Assembly: GCF_019175285.1 (NCBI RefSeq)
Contig: NC_056528.1
Span: 18,269,020 to 18,333,019, forward strand
DNA length: 64,000 bases
DNA from: Sceloporus undulatus
Taxonomy: Eukaryota; Chordata; Lepidosauria; Squamata; Phrynosomatidae
Direction of reading: 5' to 3'
Shown here: positions 58,490-64,000 of the stretch, piece by piece
Numbering within the stretch: the first letter of the stretch is position 1
Layout: each line of letters starts with the position of its first letter
Notes under the pieces: model-generated
The model's database searches: none
Told to the model about the DNA's origin: nothing
The model's input: the letters and a program-made list of their open reading frames with translations, nothing else
Program-made: the position numbers and the translations under genes

Positions 58490-58715
58490 AAAATGAATGC
58501 AGGGTGATGCAATTTTAACTGTCATGACTCCATCCTATGGAAGCCTGGGATCTGTAGTTGTGGCACCAGAGCTGTCTGACAGAGAAGGTCCATGAGATCC
58601 TGGGATCTGTAGTTTGTGTGGCACCACAGTTATCTACCAGAGAAGGCTAAATATCTCACAAAAATAACAAATCCCCAAATTCCATAGCATTGAGCCAAGG
58701 GAATTCTTTGGCATT
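58490..58715. mobile_element. hAT-like palindromic MITE with internal duplication
   Basis: CCTGGGATCTGTAGTTGTGGCACCAGAGC is followed by a second TGGGATCTGTAGTTTGTGTGGCACC, so one arm segment of about 50 bp is duplicated. Confidence 0.65.
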
Positions 58716-59869
58716 TCTGCCCTGATTTAGAGCAAACAGGGATTCTTTTTACACTAGAATTCCTCTTTGTGTCTATTTTGACCCCTTTCCACACAGAAGT
58801 AAAAGAGACAAACGTAAAGGATTTTCGCATGCTGGCATCTTAATTATAACTGCGTTCGCTTTAACCTCATCTTCTAATTAACACTTATCCCTCGGGCAAT
58901 TAAATAAAATGTATCATTTCTCCCATCCCTGTGAAACATCAAGCTCAGTCCCACAAAGAATCCAGCTAGCATATCTAAGGCGCCTCCGAATTTTAAGAGC
59001 AAGGATGGAGAAAAAAGAGATGTAAAAAAGAAAAGGAAAAAAGGTTGGTTAAGTACCCCTGTAATGTATTTATTGCGAGGGCTTGCACACGTACGCCCGT
59101 GCACGTGTGTGTCTGTGCACATGCAAACACACACACACTCACACCTGGAAGCCTGAAACTCTCCAGAACACCAGGAGGAAAAAATTAAGAACACATGGCA
59201 TTTAGCATACGGAGGCCCAAAAGCAGAACAGTTCCTGTCTAGACTTTCTCTCTCTCTCTTTTTTCTCTTTCTTTTTTTCTTTAAAAAACCCACATTTGCT
59301 CCTAATTTCATGTCTGTTCAGCCTCCCAGAATCATCGTATACTTAGTAATAAATACACTGGTAAGGTTACCAGGCCTCAGGGTTTGACATTGCAAAGTCC
59401 TGCCTACCTTTTCAGAGACTTGGGGAGCCAGGAAGGGACTTAATCCTCAGGATGCTGGCATGCCTGGGGCCCAACTATTTCCCCCGGCTTGGCTTGATCA
59501 TATCTTGACTTTTACTTCTGAGAGCTGCTGGCTTCCTTGTCCATCCCTCAGATTCCTCTAGCCTTCCTCACCAATGCAGGGACCACCAGACTTTAAGTCT
59601 AGATGACAGAAGTGGGCCAAATTTCTGGCGGCTGCTCTTCTTGTCATCCCTGTCCACACTTGCCTTTGGAGAGTCTGTGAAAAGGTGGTTCGGTTGGAGA
59701 ACATTTGTGGAGAGCTGTTCAGGCCACCCAAAATGTCTGCCTCTGCTTTCTTCAGCACTACGTGGGTGCAGGGTGCACTGGGTGACATCCAAATTGGGGT
59801 GATGCCACTGCTCCCCAAATGTCAAATGTGAGGTGTAGCTCACTGAGTAGAGAAAGGAGACTCAAAAGG
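58716..59869. other. No gene recognised
   Basis: Short CA/GT and CT tracts (59100-59145, 59245-59285). Nothing else is supported. Confidence 0.4.
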
Positions 59870-60345
59870 ATTTTGAGTAACTGGAGTGTTTCCAAAGGAG
59901 GGCGACTAAAATGGTGAAAGGTCTGGAAACCATGCCCTATCGGGATTGACTTAGGGAGCTGGGGATGTTCAGCCTGGAGAAGAGAAGGTTAAGAGGTGAT
60001 ATGATAGTCCTGTTTAAATATTTGAAGGGATGTCATATTGAGGAGGGAGCAAGCTTGTTTACTGTTGCTCCAGAGAACAGGATACTGAGCAATGGATGCA
60101 AGCTCCAGGAAAAGAGATTCATTCCACTTCAACTTTAGGAATTTCCTGACAGTAAGGGCTGTTCGACAGTGGAACACACTTCCTCAAGAGTGTTGTGGCG
60201 TCTCCTTCTTTGGAGGTCTTTGAGCAGAGGCTGGATGGCCATCTGTCAGGTATGCTTTGATTGTGAGATGCCCCTGTATTTCTGGGGGTTGGACGGGATG
60301 GCCCTTGTGGTCTCTTCCAACTCTATGATTCTATGATGAAGAGAA
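59870..60345 (+). mobile_element. CR1 LINE 3' end, the longest in the window
   Basis: It starts AGTGTTTCCAAAGGAGGGCG, continues GTTCAGCCTGGAGAAGAGAAGG, and ends CAACTCTATGATTCTATGATG. No ORF2 part is included. Confidence 0.9.
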
Positions 60346-61564
60346 CTGTGGCGTTGTCCATCTCTTTGGGAATACTGGAGCTCCAAAGAGATGGGCAGTC
60401 TTTTTTGTTGGCGGGGACTAGGAAGGTGTTTAAAAAATGATACACACTGGGTGTCAAATATGCTAGGTATGCTACTGGCCAGGTGCTGTGTGTAGGGGAC
60501 CTAGTTAAGCAGCTATGGGCTTGCTTAGTTCTGTAAAGTGGAGGCTCATTGGACCAGTATGTGTGTCATCCTAGTTCTTCAATTGGTCTTACAATGTCCC
60601 AATTTCTCTCTTCCCCTCCCACCTTCCTTCAGCATACTCCAATTGCCTCAAACCGAGTTCAATCTCTTTATTTTATATTGTGATGACCTATGGTTATAAG
60701 TAATTAAAAACTGAACTCTGAACATGGTTGTGCATTGCAGTTGTACACTGTGGTTGCAAATTGTGTATTCCAGGTGTTCATTGCACAATTACATCCAGTC
60801 ACTGACACGTGTTGCACAATATTGCTTTCCTGCATGGACGCCATGTGAGGCTAGCATAGTGTGCCTCCCCATGCAGATATTGACACTATTTGTAGGAGAT
60901 GTTGGAATGAAGCCTTAATGTGTAGCTGTCCCTGTCGAGATATAAGCTTTGCACTCCAATGTAGGGAACTGACCTCTCATCATTTTGGTCTGCCTTCTCT
61001 TCCAAAATACCTGAATAGCTGGCCATTTAAACCAGCTTTACAAGAATCCCCACTGAGTCTCAACAGGCCGGCTCCTTAACAGGAAGACTGCAAATGTGTA
61101 ATTTGCCCATAGCTTTGCCACAAATTGTTTCAAGATCTTTCTTTTAGTAGAAGCAACATCTATATCCACAGAGAGAGAAGAAGAGAGTGTGCACATTAGG
61201 AATTGGAAGATTAAGTGTATTGGGCTGTTGGACGCTCGTAAGGGGAGCGCTACCGGCACACAAGAGCTGTTGGCTGCCTTATGCAGGTACTAAAAGTTGA
61301 TGGATTCCAGCCCGTGAAGGCAGTGCGCGCGTCCAAAAAAGCTGAGACCCAGCCTTGGAAGAGGGGGGCCTTCGATATGAAAAATGAGCAAGACAAGAAG
61401 CCAAAAAACAATCTGTTAATTTTTTGTAAATGTCAAGGGGCAGCAGCACCACAATTGAATTTCTAGTTGACCCTTTCAAGACACCCCAGCAGTAAATTCA
61501 TTTCCTAGTGAGGTTGCACTTGTGTTCAGTTGTGGCCCTTCCATACCCAGGAAAATGGAGACCA
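60346..61564. other. Mostly unassigned
   Basis: A short inverted fragment of the CCCTCCAAC-type MITE is likely at 60570-60670. No gene is seen. Confidence 0.35.
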
Positions 61565-62220
61565 TACCCTCCAATATTTCACAGAAGAAAACCTGGACAT
61601 ATATGGCCATGCAACATCAGAGTGTGATCAAGATGGTAGAAGGTACTAATGGGGAAAAAGACATGAGCAAGGAAAGGCTGCTGCAGTTTGCTTTTGCCTG
61701 GGCCTAATGGGACAGAGAAGATTGTGTCCCCTCCTCACCTTTTCCCCCTGCTGAAGGCAGACTATGGGATTCTACAGATGGGCGGCATCCAGCCACCCCT
61801 GTACTGGTTGGATCGATGACGCAGCAACCGCACACAGCAGCACCAGTCCGTTTCTTGTAGGGAGCAAAAAGAAGCCACCCCAACCAGCTTCCTGCAAGGA
61901 GTGTCGCAGCACCGTGATGCCCCTTCTGCACTGCACTGTTTGGGCACTGTGCTGCCTGTGCATCATCATGGCACACGCCATATAGAAGGGTGTTCACCAA
62001 GCAGGCACACAGGCGGTGCGGTGAGAGCTTGGAGCATGTGCCGGTCTGTATAGCACCTATGTTTGCACTCTGAACTTCATTTGCAGCAATTGAAGAAAGC
62101 TGAGAGCAAAGGTGGGAGAGGGGAGAGAAACCAGGACATTTTTAAAGCAGTGGAAAAAGTGGGATGACAAAGGACTAATCAGGACCATTCTTATCAAATT
62201 GGGGCAGTTGAAGGTAGGTG
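61565..62220 (+). mobile_element. CCCTCCAAC-ended MITE split by a ~290-bp insertion
   Basis: The left half 61565-61756 (ATACCCTCCAATATTTCACAG to CCCCTGCTGAAGGCAG) and right half about 62046-62220 (CAGCAATTGAAGAAAGCTGAG to GGGGCAGTTGAAGG) continue one another. The GC-richer insert (61757-62045) has weak inverted ends (TACAGATGGGCGGCA / TGTGCCGGTCTGTA). Confidence 0.65.
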
Positions 62221-62324
62221 AGGCTCTTAAAGACCATACTTGCAATTTAACACCCTCATGGATGGCTATCACTCCCTGGAAGGCTCTTGCTCTCTTGCAT
62301 AAAGGCAGAAATTGAATATCAACA

Positions 62325-62470
62325 AGACTGAGAGTCTATTGATGGATTTTGCCCATCAATGAAAAGGTGCACAAGACAGACACATGATCGTGTGATAAAT
62401 ACCAGCCAAAGATGCTTTTATTCTGTTAAAATTCTGCTTTTCTATCCTCATGTGATACAAGTCCATTCTC
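62325..62470. mobile_element. Unnamed repeat shared with 56225-56395
   Basis: TTGATGGATTTTGCCCATCAATG, GTGATAAATACCAGCCAAAG, then CTCATGTGATACAAGTCC. Confidence 0.5.
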
Positions 62471-63105
62471 TTTGCACACCTGCCACTATGGATTATGGTT
62501 CCTTCTTTAGATTTTGAATCAATCTTCGCCTATGAAGCCGGAGGAAGATGGAGATAACTTTTTCTTGGTTTCTTTTCTTTGGGTTTGCAGTGGCAGGATG
62601 GGAGTGGGCATTGTAAGGCGCACAGAGCTGTTAATTTGCCTGTTAATTTGCCAGTCTACCTTGACACTCTCAAAAAGATCACTTCAACAGCTTCCCATCT
62701 GCATGGGGAGATAAACCAGATATGGCAGTAGCGGTGCCTGGCATCTGAGCTGCCAAGTGGCACTGCCATTGCTTAAAGCAGCTTTGCTGTCAAGCGAAGC
62801 CACTTATGAATGTTTTATTAGTGCCCTCAACTTTGTTTCTCTGCCAATTCTCTTCTTCTCTCCCCTCTTTTTGCATACAACTGAAGGTCAGCTTCTTTAT
62901 CAGCCAGACGCCCTGGCAAGGCTTCTAGAAGAGTGTTATACAATTCTTTCATTGATCAATCTCCTTCTGTTTAAGCAATCCATCATTTGAATGGAAATAC
63001 CATTTGCATGAGATTTTGTATGGTTTTATTTATGTTGGATGCAATTATCCAATGAAAGTTGAAATGTATTTCTTTTTTTAAAAATCCCGTCCCTCTTTAT
63101 CTTGC
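62471..63105. other. No feature recognised
   Basis: Near the right edge, outside any gene I can support. Confidence 0.35.
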
Positions 63106-63109
63106 GGTA

Positions 63110-63680
63110 ACACGATCTGGTTTTCTGCTGCTCCAGAGACTGGAACAGGAACCAATGGATTCAAATGACAAGAAACAGATTCCACCCAAGCACTGTGTAT
63201 GTGCCTTCAAGTCCCTTGTCAACTTATGGTGATTCCATGATTCTCCTAGGAGGAACTTATTTACTGTAAGAGCTGTCTGACGGTGGAATAGACTCAGAGG
63301 GCAGTGGACTCTCTTTCTCTGCTGTTGTTGCTGTCGTGTGCCTTGAGGTTGTTTTCAACTTATGGTGACCCTAAGGTGACACTATCACAGGGTTTTCTTG
63401 GCAAGATTTGTTCAGAGGTTCCTCTGAGGATGAGAGAGAGCGTGACTTGCTCAGGATCAACCAGTGGGTTTCCATGGCCAAGTGGGGAGTCAAATCTTGG
63501 TCCCCAGAGTCACAGTTCAACACTCAAGCCATTACACCATGCTAGCTCTCCCCCTTCTTTGGACATTTTTAAACAGAGGTTGGATGGCCTTCCACTCAGA
63601 GATGTTTTAGTCATGTATTCCTGATGGCAACGGGTTGGACTACAGGGTCTTTGCAGTCCCTTCCAACTCTAAGTACATAT
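63110..63680 (+). mobile_element. CR1 LINE 3' end interrupted by two SINE pieces
   Basis: CR1 text at 63120-63188, 63249-63305 and 63553-63675 is collinear. The gaps hold a short SINE-like piece (63189-63248) and a tRNA-headed SINE, minus strand (63312-63550, GTGTGCCTTGAGGTTG to CATTACACCATGCTAGC). Confidence 0.8.
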
Positions 63681-64000
63681 CATCCGTTCCAGAGGTAGCC
63701 CTGTCTATTTCCCTTTGATCTGGAGTAATTCTACATTATTTTCTCTTCCCAATAAATATAGCAGTCTCTGCAGTCACATCTATTTTCATGAAGCAGTAGA
63801 ATAACTGATTCACAAAGGAAGGAAGGAATCCCAAGAGCCATATAGTCCAGCCTCCTGAATCTGCAGCTCAAGCATCCCCAAGAAATGTACATCAGCTGGA
63901 ATCTTGTATGGGAGTTATACTTTTATATTTGGACTTGTGCATGAAGGAATTAGAATTGGGCCATTTTGTATCTTCTCTATCCAATAGAGGGCTGCATAGA

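Overview
The window is nuclear DNA of a squamate reptile, probably an iguanian-type lizard (the clade is inferred). Three vertebrate genes with spliced, phase-consistent exons lie in a dense background of reptile repeats: CR1 LINE 3' ends with ATTCTATG-type tails, a Sauria-type SINE, tRNA-headed SINEs ending in ACAAC repeats, 5S-rRNA-headed SINEs, Tigger-like (pogo/mariner) MITEs and long palindromic hAT-like MITEs. The assembly has two 10-N gaps, at 42697-42706 and 52592-52601.

Gene layout, left to right. (1) MYMK (myomaker, TMEM8C) is on the minus strand; coding exons 1 and 2 are present and the rest lies beyond the left edge. (2) ADAMTSL2 is on the plus strand and complete for coding: 18 coding exons from 23885 to 46412 give an uninterrupted 967-residue secreted matrix protein, with a candidate TATA promoter and non-coding first exon near 17.9-18.2 kb and a 3' UTR to about 47.8 kb. 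(3) FAM163B is on the minus strand; both coding exons are complete (160 residues), and its 5' non-coding part lies to the right in unidentified sequence. The order MYMK-ADAMTSL2-FAM163B and the strands match what I recall of human 9q34.2, so this is an ordinary conserved-synteny block and not a mobile or accessory region. MYMK and ADAMTSL2 are divergent; ADAMTSL2 and FAM163B are convergent. The three genes have no shared pathway: muscle cell fusion, microfibril/TGF-beta matrix biology, and a small membrane protein of unknown function.

The most unusual structure is a 74-nt inverted duplication inside ADAMTSL2. The end of intron 5 with the first 14 bases of exon 6 (28826-28899) is copied in reverse orientation into intron 4 (28263-28336) at about 92% identity, so the two arms bracket exon 5 and one arm contains a 3' splice site. 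Other points are a TTTC microsatellite next to the exon 10 splice acceptor, a hairpin with an array of the same short unit in intron 14, a roughly 110-bp minisatellite upstream of FAM163B, two SINE classes with different polymerase III heads on one shared body, an uncharacterised CCCTCCAAC-ended MITE family with many copies, and an E-box cluster upstream of MYMK. I saw no CRISPR array, retroviral or LTR element, rRNA gene or functional tRNA gene.
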